In this document: piece after piece, positions 1 to 7,537 of the stretch
How the letters are laid out: each line of letters opens with the position of its first letter
How positions within the stretch are numbered: the first letter of the stretch is position 1
Source: Lachnospiraceae bacterium
Lineage (GTDB): Bacteria; Bacillota; Clostridia; Lachnospirales; Lachnospiraceae
Length of the DNA: 32,060 nt
Direction of reading: 5' to 3'
Assembly: GCA_900763175.1 (NCBI GenBank)
Contig: CAAFJI010000064.1
Coordinates: 1 to 32,060, forward strand
Notes under the pieces: model-generated
Database searches by the model: none
Seen by the model: the letters and a program-made list of their open reading frames with translations, nothing else
Told to the model about the DNA's origin: nothing
Position numbers and translations under genes: made by a program

Positions 1-787
1 GCCACATCCGCTTATTGATCTTTCTTCGGAAAAGCTGGCTGACTATGATTTCCTTCTTAGAAATTTTTATATTGTAGACGAAAATACAGATGACAAAGCG
101 GTAACTTTGGACGCAGCCAGCTTTCTGGCAGAAGATTTTTCCCTGAAAAAAGAAGTGAAAGAACCTCAAATCTTAATTTATCACAGTCATTCCCAGGAAA
201 CATTTCAGGACTCCAGAGAGGGGGAAAGGGCAGATACCATTGTTGGCGTAGGGGATTATCTGGAAAAAATTCTCACAGAGAAATATGGCTATCAGGTCCT
301 TCACATAACAGAAGCCTTTGACATGATGAGCGGGGAATTGGACAGAAGCAAGGCATACGATTACGCTTGTGATTACGTGGAAAAGGTTTTGGAAGACAAT
401 CCTTCCATAGAAGTGGTCATTGATCTTCACAGAGATGGAATAGACGAAAACCGTCGTCTTGTAACTGAAATAAACGGAAAACCAACTGCCCAGCTTCTTT
501 TTTACAATGGATTAAGCTATACCAAAAGTCAGGGAAAGGTATCCTACCTTCCCAATCCCTACATACAGGATAATCTGGCATTTTCCTTTCAATTGGAATA
601 CCAGGCTGCCTTGTACTACCCCACATTATATAGAGGTATCTACCTTGCCGGGCTTCGCTACAATCTTCATTTGAAAAAGCGGGCTCTTCTTCTTGAAGCC
701 GGAGCTCAGACCAACACGGTCCAGGAAGTAAAAAACGCAATGGAACCCTTTGCAGATATCCTGGACAGGGTGATAGACCCTGCTTAA
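1..787 (+). CDS. spoIIP: Stage II sporulation protein P, C-terminal part (5' end outside window)
   Basis: This is the C-terminal 261 residues of a SpoIIP peptidoglycan hydrolase. SpoIIP is an amidase/endopeptidase that works with SpoIID and SpoIIM in the mother-cell membrane to thin septal peptidoglycan during engulfment. The reading frame (codons from base 2) is open to the left edge, so the gene starts upstream and the internal TTG at 107 is not a start. Visible family motifs are ILIYHSHSQE (SpoIIP usually has a HTHxxE-type zinc-site motif here), DLHRDG, a segment near the end of the domain reading RGIYLAGLRYN, and ALLLEAGAQTNT, which corresponds to the usual LIE-G-xxNT segment. A zinc-binding histidine and glutamate pattern (H-x-H...E, then H in DLHRDG) is therefore intact. 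The last codons and the stop TAA (785-787) lie within the left end of a dispersed repeat. The product implies an endospore-forming lineage. Confidence 0.9.
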   Translation, partial: PHPLIDLSSEKLADYDFLLRNFYIVDENTDDKAVTLDAASFLAEDFSLKKEVKEPQILIYHSHSQETFQDSREGERADTIVGVGDYLEKILTEKYGYQVLHITEAFDMMSGELDRSKAYDYACDYVEKVLEDNPSIEVVIDLHRDGIDENRRLVTEINGKPTAQLLFYNGLSYTKSQGKVSYLPNPYIQDNLAFSFQLEYQAALYYPTLYRGIYLAGLRYNLHLKKRALLLEAGAQTNTVQEVKNAMEPFADILDRVIDPA

Positions 788-934
788 AAAATCATTTCTG
801 TACCCTGCATATCCATTTTGCGGGAGCTTTGTCATAAATTCGGTTTTCGTAGTCTGTTACGATGCTTTATTCGGGACAAATTTCCCACAAACTGTGCCTC
901 ACATTTGGCAAAAAACATTTTCCAACCACGTTCT
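775..934 (+). repeat. Dispersed inverted-repeat element, copy A (long, diverged)
   Basis: About 160 bp alignable end to end with the element at 21474-21635. Exact shared blocks include CCATTTTGCGGGA, AATTCGGTT and TCCCACAAACTGTG. The ends are degenerate (left AGACCCTGCTT, right AACCACGTTCT, against AGAGCGTGTTT and AAACACGCTCT in copy B). The internal hairpin at 847-862 (TCGTAG-TCTG-TTACGA) keeps its stem through a G-T pair where copy B has G-C. A further end-like fragment (TTTTTTAAACACATTCT) follows at 941-957. No coding capacity is seen. The left end overlaps the last codons of spoIIP and supplies its stop. Confidence 0.75.
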
Positions 935-965
935 AAATCCTTTTTTAAACACATTCTAAAAGGAA

Positions 966-995
966 GTGACAAACAGAATTAATTTGTGCTATAAT
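966..995 (+). promoter_or_regulatory. Sigma-A type promoter for lepA
   Basis: The -35 element is GTGACA (966-971). An 18-bp spacer ends in TGC, followed by TATAAT (990-995), which makes an extended -10. It lies about 45 bp before the lepA start and downstream of repeat copy A. It likely drives lepA, the small membrane protein gene and hemW. Motif match only. Confidence 0.65.
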
Positions 996-1039
996 CTTTT
1001 GATAGTAAAACAGCAGAATCTTAAGGAGGAATGTCTGGA

Positions 1040-2848
1040 ATGACAGACCAGAGTAAAATCAGAAATTTTTGTATTATTGCACATATTGACCATGGAAAAT
1101 CCACACTGGCAGATAGAATTATAGAGATGACCGGACTTCTCACCCAGAGAGAAATGCAGGCACAGGTCCTGGATAATATGGAACTGGAGCGGGAACGTGG
1201 AATTACCATTAAATCACAGGCGGTTCGTACCGTTTATCACGGAAAAGACGGAGAAGAATATATTTTTAACCTGATCGATACACCAGGCCACGTAGACTTT
1301 AACTATGAGGTATCCAGAAGTCTTGCTGCCTGTGACGGAGCAATCCTTGTAGTAGACGCAGCACAGGGAATTGAGGCGCAGACTCTTGCAAACGTATATA
1401 TGGCACTGGATCATGATCTGGAAGTCATCCCGGTCATTAATAAGATTGACTTGCCAAGTGCGGAGCCAGAGCGTGTTATCAATGAAATTGAGGATGTGAT
1501 CGGACTGGAAGCACAGGACGCTCCCCAGATTTCAGCGAAAACCGGACTAAACGTAGAGCAGGTACTGGAACAGGTAGTATCCAAGATACCGGCACCGCAG
1601 GGGAATCCGGATGCACCACTGAAGGCTCTTATTTTCGACTCCATTTACGATTCCTACAAGGGAGCCATCGTGTTCTGCCGTATGGTAGATGGAAAAGTTC
1701 GCAAGGGAACTACCATTCGCATGATGGCAACTGGTTTTGTGGCAGAAGTTGTGGAGGTTGGATATTTCGGAGCCGGACAGTTTATTCCCTGTGAGGAACT
1801 AAGCGCAGGAATGGTTGGCTATATTACGGCAAGTATCAAGAATGTAAGAGACACCCGTGTAGGTGATACGATCACAGACAATAACCGTCCATGCGAGGAG
1901 GCTTTGCCAGGATATAAGAAGGTAAATCCTATGGTTTACTGCGGACTTTATCCGGCAGATGGGGCCAAATACGGTGATCTTCGTGATGCACTTGAGAAGC
2001 TGCAGCTTAATGACGCCTCTCTTTTCTATGAACCGGAGACATCTGTTGCTCTGGGCTTTGGTTTTCGCTGCGGTTTCCTTGGACTTCTTCATCTGGAAAT
2101 CATTCAGGAACGTCTGGAAAGAGAATACGATCTGGATCTTGTGACCACAGCTCCCAGCGTTATTTACAAGGTACACAAAACAAACGGAGAAGTGATCGAT
2201 CTGACCAATCCTACCAATCTTCCGGATCCTTCTGAAATCGAATATATGGAGGAGCCCATTGTAAATGCGGAAATTATGGTAACGACAGAGTTCATCGGTG
2301 CCATTATGGATCTTTGCCAGGAACGCCGTGGCCAGTATCTTGGTATGGAATATATGGAAGAAACCCGTGCCCTTTTGAAATACAAGCTTCCTTTGAATGA
2401 GATTATTTACGATTTCTTCGATGCCCTGAAATCCAGATCCAGAGGCTATGCATCTTTGGATTATGAGCTATGCGGCTATGAGAGAAGTGAGCTTGTGAAA
2501 CTCGATATTCTTGTAAACAAAGAGGAAGTGGATGCTCTTTCCTTTATCGTACACGCAGATACCTCCTATGAGCGAGGCAGAAAAATGTGCGAGAAGTTGA
2601 AGGACGAGATTCCACGCCAGCTTTTTGAGATTCCTATCCAGGCTGCCATCGGAAGCAAGATCATTGCAAGAGAAACGGTAAAGGCCATGCGCAAGGATGT
2701 ATTGGCAAAATGCTATGGCGGTGACATTTCACGTAAGAAGAAACTTCTGGAGAAGCAGAAGGAAGGTAAGAAACGAATGCGCCAGGTTGGAAATGTAGAG
2801 ATTCCACAGAAAGCATTTATGAGTGTGCTGAAGCTGGATGAAAATTAA
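1040..2848 (+). CDS. lepA: Elongation factor 4 (LepA), ribosome-associated GTPase
   Basis: LepA/EF4 is a translational GTPase of the EF-G family that acts on the ribosome in the cytoplasm and is linked to 30S biogenesis and elongation under stress. The G1 motif AHIDHGKST is at residues 14-22, followed by G2 around RGITI, G3 DTPGH, G4 NKID and a G5-like SAKTG. The family-specific C-terminal region is present through to QKAFMSVLKLDE. The length of 602 residues matches the family's usual ~600. I prefer the ATG at 1040 to the one at 1031. The strong AAGGAGG at 1023-1029 is only one base before 1031 but about 10 bases before 1040, and the protein then begins MTDQSKIRNF, as usual for LepA. The next gene starts 53 bp downstream, so co-transcription with the small membrane protein gene and hemW is likely. 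Confidence 0.97.
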   Translation: MTDQSKIRNFCIIAHIDHGKSTLADRIIEMTGLLTQREMQAQVLDNMELERERGITIKSQAVRTVYHGKDGEEYIFNLIDTPGHVDFNYEVSRSLAACDGAILVVDAAQGIEAQTLANVYMALDHDLEVIPVINKIDLPSAEPERVINEIEDVIGLEAQDAPQISAKTGLNVEQVLEQVVSKIPAPQGNPDAPLKALIFDSIYDSYKGAIVFCRMVDGKVRKGTTIRMMATGFVAEVVEVGYFGAGQFIPCEELSAGMVGYITASIKNVRDTRVGDTITDNNRPCEEALPGYKKVNPMVYCGLYPADGAKYGDLRDALEKLQLNDASLFYEPETSVALGFGFRCGFLGLLHLEIIQERLEREYDLDLVTTAPSVIYKVHKTNGEVIDLTNPTNLPDPSEIEYMEEPIVNAEIMVTTEFIGAIMDLCQERRGQYLGMEYMEETRALLKYKLPLNEIIYDFFDALKSRSRGYASLDYELCGYERSELVKLDILVNKEEVDALSFIVHADTSYERGRKMCEKLKDEIPRQLFEIPIQAAIGSKIIARETVKAMRKDVLAKCYGGDISRKKKLLEKQKEGKKRMRQVGNVEIPQKAFMSVLKLDEN

Positions 2849-2901
2849 TGATGATATCATCATAAGATGAATTCTCACAGCTGGCAGAAGGGAGGAACCA
2901 G

Positions 2902-3228
2902 ATGAAAGCAAAATTACGGGTTCTGATCAGAAGAGTAAAGCGAAGTATTCAAAGAAATCGTGAACAGTGGATAAAAGGTGGCATTTTAGCAGTTATCCTG
3001 CTTATTATCATAATTTTTGCAGGAAGCTGTGCCTGTGGCAAAAAGAATGCCAGCCAGCCAGATGCTGCATCCACAGAGGTTATGAAGATCACACCGATCC
3101 CAAGTCCTACTCCAACGGTTGCACCACGCCAGGTGAGTGCAGATGCGATAGCGAAAGACGGAAATGTGACCATGGTGAACGAATATCTTTTACAGAAAGA
3201 AGACCAGAATGGAAATAAGGGAGAATAG
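2902..3228 (+). CDS. Small single-pass membrane protein of unknown function
   Basis: A 108-residue protein I do not recognise. A strongly basic N-terminus (residues 1-26, many Lys/Arg) precedes one hydrophobic segment at about residues 27-43 (GILAVILLIIIIFAGS). A short Ser/Pro/Thr-rich linker with PIPSPTPTVAP follows, then an acidic, hydrophilic tail. The positive-inside rule suggests a type II orientation with the tail outside. A cysteine pair (CAC) follows the membrane segment, but the preceding residues AGS do not make a good lipobox. The ribosome binding site AAGGGAGG lies upstream of the ATG. The 3' end overlaps the hemW start by 20 bp, and the gene probably belongs to the lepA-hemW transcription unit. 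It could be a degenerate remnant of a larger secreted protein. Confidence 0.65.
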   Translation: MKAKLRVLIRRVKRSIQRNREQWIKGGILAVILLIIIIFAGSCACGKKNASQPDAASTEVMKITPIPSPTPTVAPRQVSADAIAKDGNVTMVNEYLLQKEDQNGNKGE

Positions 3229-4342
3229 TCTGGAACTGTATTTTCATATTCCTTTTTGTATAAAAAAATGTGAGTATTGTGACTTCCTGTCCGGTCCTGC
3301 AACAAGGACCCGGCAGGAAGATTATATTTATGCACTCTTACGGGAAATGAAGACGATTTCAGAGAAAGAAAAACGCTCAGTAGATACGATTTTCATAGGA
3401 GGGGGGACTCCTTCTGTGCCAGACTGGGATGTGATGGAAAAATTTCTGAAGGGGATGCGGGAAGATTTTAACGTTTCTCCAGATGCAGAAATAACTATTG
3501 AGGCAAATCCGGGAACGCTCACACCAGAAAAACTGCAGCTTTACAGAAAATACGGAATTAATCGTATCAGTATCGGATTGCAGTCACCAAAGGATAAGGA
3601 ACTAAAAATTCTTGGAAGGATTCATAATTACAGTCAGTTTCTGGAAAGCTATCATATGGCGAGAGAGGCTGGCTTTTCCAATATAAATATAGATTTGATG
3701 TTTGCCATTCCCGGACAGACCTGCAAAGGATGGCTGGAGAATCTGCGCACTGTGGCAGAGCTGGGACCAGAACATATTTCTGCGTACAGTCTGATCATTG
3801 AGGAGGGCACTCCTTTTTATAAAAAAGAGCTGGATCTTCCTGATGAGGACAGCGAATATATTATGTATGAGGATACTGGGAAGATTTTAGGAGAATACGG
3901 TTATCATCAGTATGAGATTTCTAATTATGCCAAAAAAGGACGCAGATGCCGGCATAATGAGGGATACTGGACAAGAATGGACTATCTGGGGCTTGGGCTT
4001 GGCGCAGCTTCTCTGCTTGGAAACAGAAGATTTTCCAATACGGACAGTATGGAAGAATATTTGAAAAACAGCGGCAGTCCGGAGAAAATACGGAAAAACC
4101 AGGAGAACCTTTCTACTTATGATGAAATGTCTGAGTTTATGTTTCTGGGGCTGCGTATGACAGAGGGGATTTCTGTGAAAAGATTTCAGGAATGTTTTGG
4201 TGTTCCTATAGAAAAAATATATGGAAAAGTAATCGATGGATATAAAAAACAGGGACTTCTCATAGAGAAAAATGGACGGATCTTTTTATCAAGGCCTGGA
4301 ATTCATGTCAGCAATACGATTATGGCTGATTTTTTGCTGTGA
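3209..4342 (+). CDS. hemW: HemW-type radical SAM protein (heme chaperone-like)
   Basis: A radical SAM protein of the HemN/HemW family, 377 residues, the usual size for HemW. The [4Fe-4S] cluster motif is CIKKCEYC (C17, C21, C24) followed by DF. True HemN has a further cysteine two residues after the third one; here it is Phe, as in HemW. Other family segments are YFHIPFC, IFIGGGTPS, the EANPGT strand, and RISIGLQS. HemW proteins are thought to bind and transfer heme rather than to oxidise coproporphyrinogen, although they are often mis-annotated as that oxidase. The ATG at 3209 lies inside the end of the preceding gene and has only a weak purine-rich ribosome binding site, so translational coupling is likely. 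The lepA-hemW neighbourhood is common in Firmicutes. Confidence 0.92.
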   Translation: MEIRENSLELYFHIPFCIKKCEYCDFLSGPATRTRQEDYIYALLREMKTISEKEKRSVDTIFIGGGTPSVPDWDVMEKFLKGMREDFNVSPDAEITIEANPGTLTPEKLQLYRKYGINRISIGLQSPKDKELKILGRIHNYSQFLESYHMAREAGFSNINIDLMFAIPGQTCKGWLENLRTVAELGPEHISAYSLIIEEGTPFYKKELDLPDEDSEYIMYEDTGKILGEYGYHQYEISNYAKKGRRCRHNEGYWTRMDYLGLGLGAASLLGNRRFSNTDSMEEYLKNSGSPEKIRKNQENLSTYDEMSEFMFLGLRMTEGISVKRFQECFGVPIEKIYGKVIDGYKKQGLLIEKNGRIFLSRPGIHVSNTIMADFLL

Positions 4343-4358
4343 AGGCTCCGGCAGGACT

Positions 4359-4386
4359 GTCAAGTGGTGAAAAAACACCACTTGAC
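4359..4386. repeat. Perfect 11-bp inverted repeat with A6 loop upstream of uvrA
   Basis: GTCAAGTGGTG (4359-4369), six adenines, then CACCACTTGAC (4376-4386). The stem is perfect, but no T-run follows, so a normal rho-independent terminator is unlikely on the plus strand. The right arm contains part of the -35 hexamer of the uvrA promoter and touches the SOS-type palindrome. It may be an operator, an mRNA hairpin at the end of hemW, or a roadblock-type element. Confidence 0.6.
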
Positions 4387-4410
4387 GAACATCTGTTCGT
4401 GTGCTATCCT
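4382..4410 (+). promoter_or_regulatory. uvrA promoter
   Basis: TTGACG (4382-4387), a spacer of exactly 17 bp (4388-4404), then TATCCT (4405-4410). The transcription start would be near 4417, giving a short leader before the uvrA ribosome binding site at 4450-4454. The spacer contains the SOS-type palindrome. Confidence 0.7.
4386..4399. promoter_or_regulatory. LexA/DinR-type SOS box
   Basis: CGAAC-ATCT-GTTCG is a perfect palindrome in its arms and fits the Gram-positive LexA (DinR) pattern CGAAC-N4-GTTCG/C. It sits between the -35 and -10 hexamers, overlapping the last bases of the -35, where a bound repressor would block RNA polymerase. uvrA is a known SOS gene in Bacillus subtilis. Binding itself is inferred. 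Confidence 0.85.
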
Positions 4411-4459
4411 GTGGATATGACAAAGAGATGATGCTATGAAGAATAGATTGGAGGAACAA

Positions 4460-7297
4460 ATGGCAGCAGAGAATAAGAAACAGTTTATCAGAATCAGAGG
4501 CGCAAATGAGAACAATCTTAAGAATCTCAGTGTGGATATTCCCAGAGATAAGTTCGTTGTTTTAACCGGACTGAGCGGTTCCGGAAAATCTTCGCTGGCA
4601 TTTGACACAATTTACGCAGAAGGGCAGAGAAGATATATGGAATCTTTGTCCTCTTATGCAAGGCAGTTCCTGGGACAGATGGAAAAGCCGGATGTGGAGA
4701 GCATCGAGGGGCTTCCACCTGCTATTTCCATTGACCAGAAGTCCACTAACCGCAATCCCAGATCTACAGTGGGTACTGTTACGGAAATTTATGATTATTT
4801 TCGACTCCTGTACGCCAGAGTGGGTATTCCACACTGTCCTAAATGCGGGAGGGTGATTGCCAAGCAGACCGTGGATCAGATGGTGGATCAGATCATGGAA
4901 CTGCCGGAGCGTACCAAGATACAGCTTCTGGCACCAGTTGTCCGTGGGCGCAAGGGAACTCATGCCAAGCTTTTGGATCAGGCAAGGCGCAGCGGTTATG
5001 TTCGTGTGGAGATTGACGGGAATATTTATGAGCTTTCTGAGGAAATCAAGCTGGATAAGAATATCAAGCATACCATTGCCATTATTGTAGACAGATTGAT
5101 CGTGAAGCCTGGAATTGAGAAACGACTGACGGATTCGCTGGAAACAGTATTGAATCTGGCAGAAGGGCTTGCCGTGGTGGATACCATGGACGGAAATTAT
5201 ATAAATTTCAGTCAGAGCTTTTCCTGTCCGGATTGTGGAATCAGCATCGATGAGATAGAGCCCAGAAGCTTTTCTTTTAATAATCCTTTTGGCGCCTGTC
5301 CGGAGTGTCTGGGACTTGGATATAAGATGGAATTTGATCCTGAGCTGATGATACCAGACCGCTCTCTTAGCATTTCCAAGGGAGCTATCGTAGTGATGGG
5401 ATGGCAGTCCTGTACAGACAAGAATAGCTTTACCTATGCGATTTTGTCTGCACTTTGCAGAGAATACGATTTCAGTCTGGATACGCCCTTTCAGGATTAT
5501 CCCAAGAAGATACAGGACATTATCCTGTATGGTACAGGAGGACATTCTGTAAAGGTATATTACAAGGGCCAGCGTGGAGAAGGTGTTTATGATGTGGCTT
5601 TTCCAGGTCTGATCAAGAATGTGGAGCAGCGCTATAAGGAAACTGGTTCCGAGGCTATGAAGCAGGAATACGAGAGCTTTATGCAGATCACGCCTTGTAC
5701 TGCCTGTAAAGGACAGAGACTGAAGAAGGAATCTCTTGCTGTTACAGTGGCAGATAAGAATATTTATGAAGTGACGAATCTTTCTATTGATAAATTGAAA
5801 GAATTTCTTGCCAATCTGGAGCTGTCGCCTCAGCAGCAGCTTATCGGAAAGCAGATCCTGAAGGAAATCCGGGCAAGAGTAGGATTTCTGGCTGATGTAG
5901 GTCTGGAATATCTGTCTTTATCCAGAGCTACAGGAACTCTTTCAGGCGGAGAGGCGCAGAGAATCCGTTTGGCTACGCAGATTGGTTCTGGCTTGGTTGG
6001 AGTTGCCTATATCCTGGATGAGCCAAGTATTGGCCTTCACCAGAGAGATAATGACAAGCTTCTGGGAGCTTTGATGCATCTCAGAGATTTGGGAAACAGC
6101 CTTATCGTAGTAGAGCATGATGAGGATACGATGCGTGCTGCAGACTGTATTGTGGATATCGGCCCCGGAGCAGGAGAACATGGTGGAGAACTGGTAGGAA
6201 TCGGCACGGCAGAAGAGCTCATGAAGAACCCGGATTCTATTACAGGAGCATATCTTAGCGGAAAGCTGAAGATACCGGTACCAGAAGTACGCAAGAAGCC
6301 TACTGGATTCCTTACCATCAAGGGAGCAGCAGAGAATAACCTGAAGCATATTGATGTGGATATCCCCCTTGGAATCATGACCTGTATCACAGGTGTTTCC
6401 GGTTCCGGGAAGAGTTCTCTGATCAATGAAATCCTGTACAAGCGTCTGGCTAAGGAACTGAACAGGGCCCGTGTAATTCCAGGAAAGCATGATGACATTC
6501 TGGGAATGGAACAGCTGGACAAGGTAATTGCCATTGACCAGTCTCCTATCGGACGTACACCGAGATCGAACCCTGCCACCTATACAGGAGTATTTGATCA
6601 GATACGAGATTTGTTTGCAGCTACAGCTGATGCCAAGGCAAAAGGCTATAAGAAAGGCCGCTTCAGCTTTAATGTAAAAGGCGGTCGTTGCGAAGCCTGC
6701 AGCGGAGATGGAATCATCAAAATAGAAATGCACTTTCTACCGGATGTATATGTGCCCTGTGAAGTATGTAAGGGAAAGAGGTATAACAGAGAGACTCTGG
6801 AAGTGAAGTATAAAGATAAGAACATATACGATGTCCTGAACATGACAGTAGAGGAGGCATTGCCTTTCTTCGAGAATATTCCATCTATCAGGCGAAAAAT
6901 AGAGACACTTTATGATGTGGGACTTTCCTACATCCGACTTGGACAGCCTTCCACTACTCTTTCAGGAGGAGAAGCCCAGCGTATCAAGCTGGCAACGGAG
7001 CTGAGCAAGCGCAGCACTGGAAAGACCATTTATATTCTGGACGAGCCAACTACCGGTCTTCATTTTGCTGATGTGCAGAAGCTTGTAGAGATTCTGAGGC
7101 GGCTCTCAGATGGCGGAAACACAGTTGTGGTTATTGAACATAATCTGGATGTGATCAAAACAGCAGATTATATCATTGATATTGGTCCTGAGGGCGGAGA
7201 CGGAGGCGGAACAGTTGTGGCCAAGGGAATTCCGGAAGAGGTAGCGGAGAACCCTGCTTCCTATACCGGACGTTATGTGGCAAAATATCTGAAATAA
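4460..7297 (+). CDS. uvrA: Excinuclease ABC subunit A
   Basis: UvrA is the damage-recognition ATPase of nucleotide excision repair. It dimerises, loads UvrB on damaged DNA and then leaves. Both ABC modules are complete: Walker A GLSGSGKSS (residues 37-45) and GVSGSGKSS, and two LSGGEAQRI signatures, each followed by a Walker B region (YILDEPSIGL and YILDEPTTGL). Zinc-binding cysteine pairs are visible in the first half (CPDC...CPEC) and second half (CEAC...CEVC), the latter being the DNA-contacting zinc finger. At 945 residues the protein has the normal length. I chose the ATG at 4460 because GGAGG (4450-4454) lies five bases before it; the in-frame ATG at 4436 has only a poor ribosome binding site. 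The promoter carries an SOS box, so induction by DNA damage is expected. uvrB is not in the window. Confidence 0.98.
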   Translation: MAAENKKQFIRIRGANENNLKNLSVDIPRDKFVVLTGLSGSGKSSLAFDTIYAEGQRRYMESLSSYARQFLGQMEKPDVESIEGLPPAISIDQKSTNRNPRSTVGTVTEIYDYFRLLYARVGIPHCPKCGRVIAKQTVDQMVDQIMELPERTKIQLLAPVVRGRKGTHAKLLDQARRSGYVRVEIDGNIYELSEEIKLDKNIKHTIAIIVDRLIVKPGIEKRLTDSLETVLNLAEGLAVVDTMDGNYINFSQSFSCPDCGISIDEIEPRSFSFNNPFGACPECLGLGYKMEFDPELMIPDRSLSISKGAIVVMGWQSCTDKNSFTYAILSALCREYDFSLDTPFQDYPKKIQDIILYGTGGHSVKVYYKGQRGEGVYDVAFPGLIKNVEQRYKETGSEAMKQEYESFMQITPCTACKGQRLKKESLAVTVADKNIYEVTNLSIDKLKEFLANLELSPQQQLIGKQILKEIRARVGFLADVGLEYLSLSRATGTLSGGEAQRIRLATQIGSGLVGVAYILDEPSIGLHQRDNDKLLGALMHLRDLGNSLIVVEHDEDTMRAADCIVDIGPGAGEHGGELVGIGTAEELMKNPDSITGAYLSGKLKIPVPEVRKKPTGFLTIKGAAENNLKHIDVDIPLGIMTCITGVSGSGKSSLINEILYKRLAKELNRARVIPGKHDDILGMEQLDKVIAIDQSPIGRTPRSNPATYTGVFDQIRDLFAATADAKAKGYKKGRFSFNVKGGRCEACSGDGIIKIEMHFLPDVYVPCEVCKGKRYNRETLEVKYKDKNIYDVLNMTVEEALPFFENIPSIRRKIETLYDVGLSYIRLGQPSTTLSGGEAQRIKLATELSKRSTGKTIYILDEPTTGLHFADVQKLVEILRRLSDGGNTVVVIEHNLDVIKTADYIIDIGPEGGDGGGTVVAKGIPEEVAENPASYTGRYVAKYLK

Positions 7298-7303
7298 TTC
7301 TCT

Positions 7304-7331
7304 TTGCATTTTAGCCTTTTTTGTTTATAAT
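7304..7331 (+). promoter_or_regulatory. Promoter for the mreB-like gene
   Basis: TTGCAT (7304-7309), a 16-bp spacer, then TATAAT (7326-7331), just after the uvrA stop. The resulting leader of about 200 bases would contain the degenerate repeat units at 7344-7495 before the mreB-like ribosome binding site. No obvious uvrA terminator precedes it. Confidence 0.6.
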
Positions 7332-7343
7332 GATACGGGGATT

Positions 7344-7383
7344 AGAGTGTGTAGATTGCAGAAATGATTTTGGGGCACGCTCT
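7344..7383 (-). repeat. Short repeat unit of the AGAGCGTG family, fragment D1
   Basis: A 40-bp unit beginning AGAGTGTG and ending CACGCTCT, so its ends are near-perfect inverted copies. Its middle, AGATTGCAGAAATGATTT (7353-7370), matches the reverse complement of the left arm of the long element at 21474-21635 with one mismatch. It looks like an isolated end of that element. Confidence 0.6.
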
Positions 7384-7407
7384 GGGAAACATAGTTGAAG
7401 AGGAATC

Positions 7408-7495
7408 AGAGTGTGGTAAGTGACAGCCTGGTTGGCAGTGGATGCCTTGTAAAACAAGGGACACAGATTGCAGAAATGATTTGAAGGACAGGCTT
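7408..7495 (-). repeat. Degenerate repeat unit D2 in the mreB-like leader
   Basis: It starts AGAGTGTGG and ends GGACAGGCT. The 18-base block AGATTGCAGAAATGATTT recurs exactly at 7465-7482, 112 bp after its first occurrence in D1. A small hairpin (CCTTGTAAAACAAGG, 7445-7459) lies inside. It is more decayed than the other copies. Confidence 0.45.
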
Positions 7496-7537
7496 GTTTG
7501 CTACACATTTTGTTGTATAAACAGAAAGGGGAATTTG

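Noticed and set aside
2848..2863. Perfect 16-bp palindrome ATGATGATATCATCAT overlapping the lepA stop.
   Set aside because: It is AT-rich, has no loop for a stable hairpin and no T-run, and the genes on both sides seem co-transcribed; chance is a sufficient explanation.
3010..3060. Possible lipoprotein signal (GSCAC) in the 108-residue protein.
   Set aside because: The residues before the cysteines (AGS, then SCA) do not fit a lipobox with Leu or a similar residue at -3; a plain membrane anchor is a better reading.
3209..4342. Annotation as oxygen-independent coproporphyrinogen III oxidase (HemN).
   Set aside because: The fourth cysteine of the HemN motif is replaced by Phe (CEYCDF), which is the HemW pattern.
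4562..5545. A 327-codon open frame on the minus strand inside uvrA, with further long minus-strand frames at 5942-6733 and 13523-14521.
   Set aside because: They lie opposite well-supported genes, have no ribosome binding site or recognisable domain, and the encoded compositions (Cys, His and Ser rich) look like shadows of the real coding strand.
7442..7537. In-frame upstream ATG that would add 32 residues to the MreB-like protein.
   Set aside because: The added residues are encoded by repeat-derived sequence and do not resemble an MreB N-terminus; the ATG at 7538 has a good ribosome binding site and starts right before IGIDLG.
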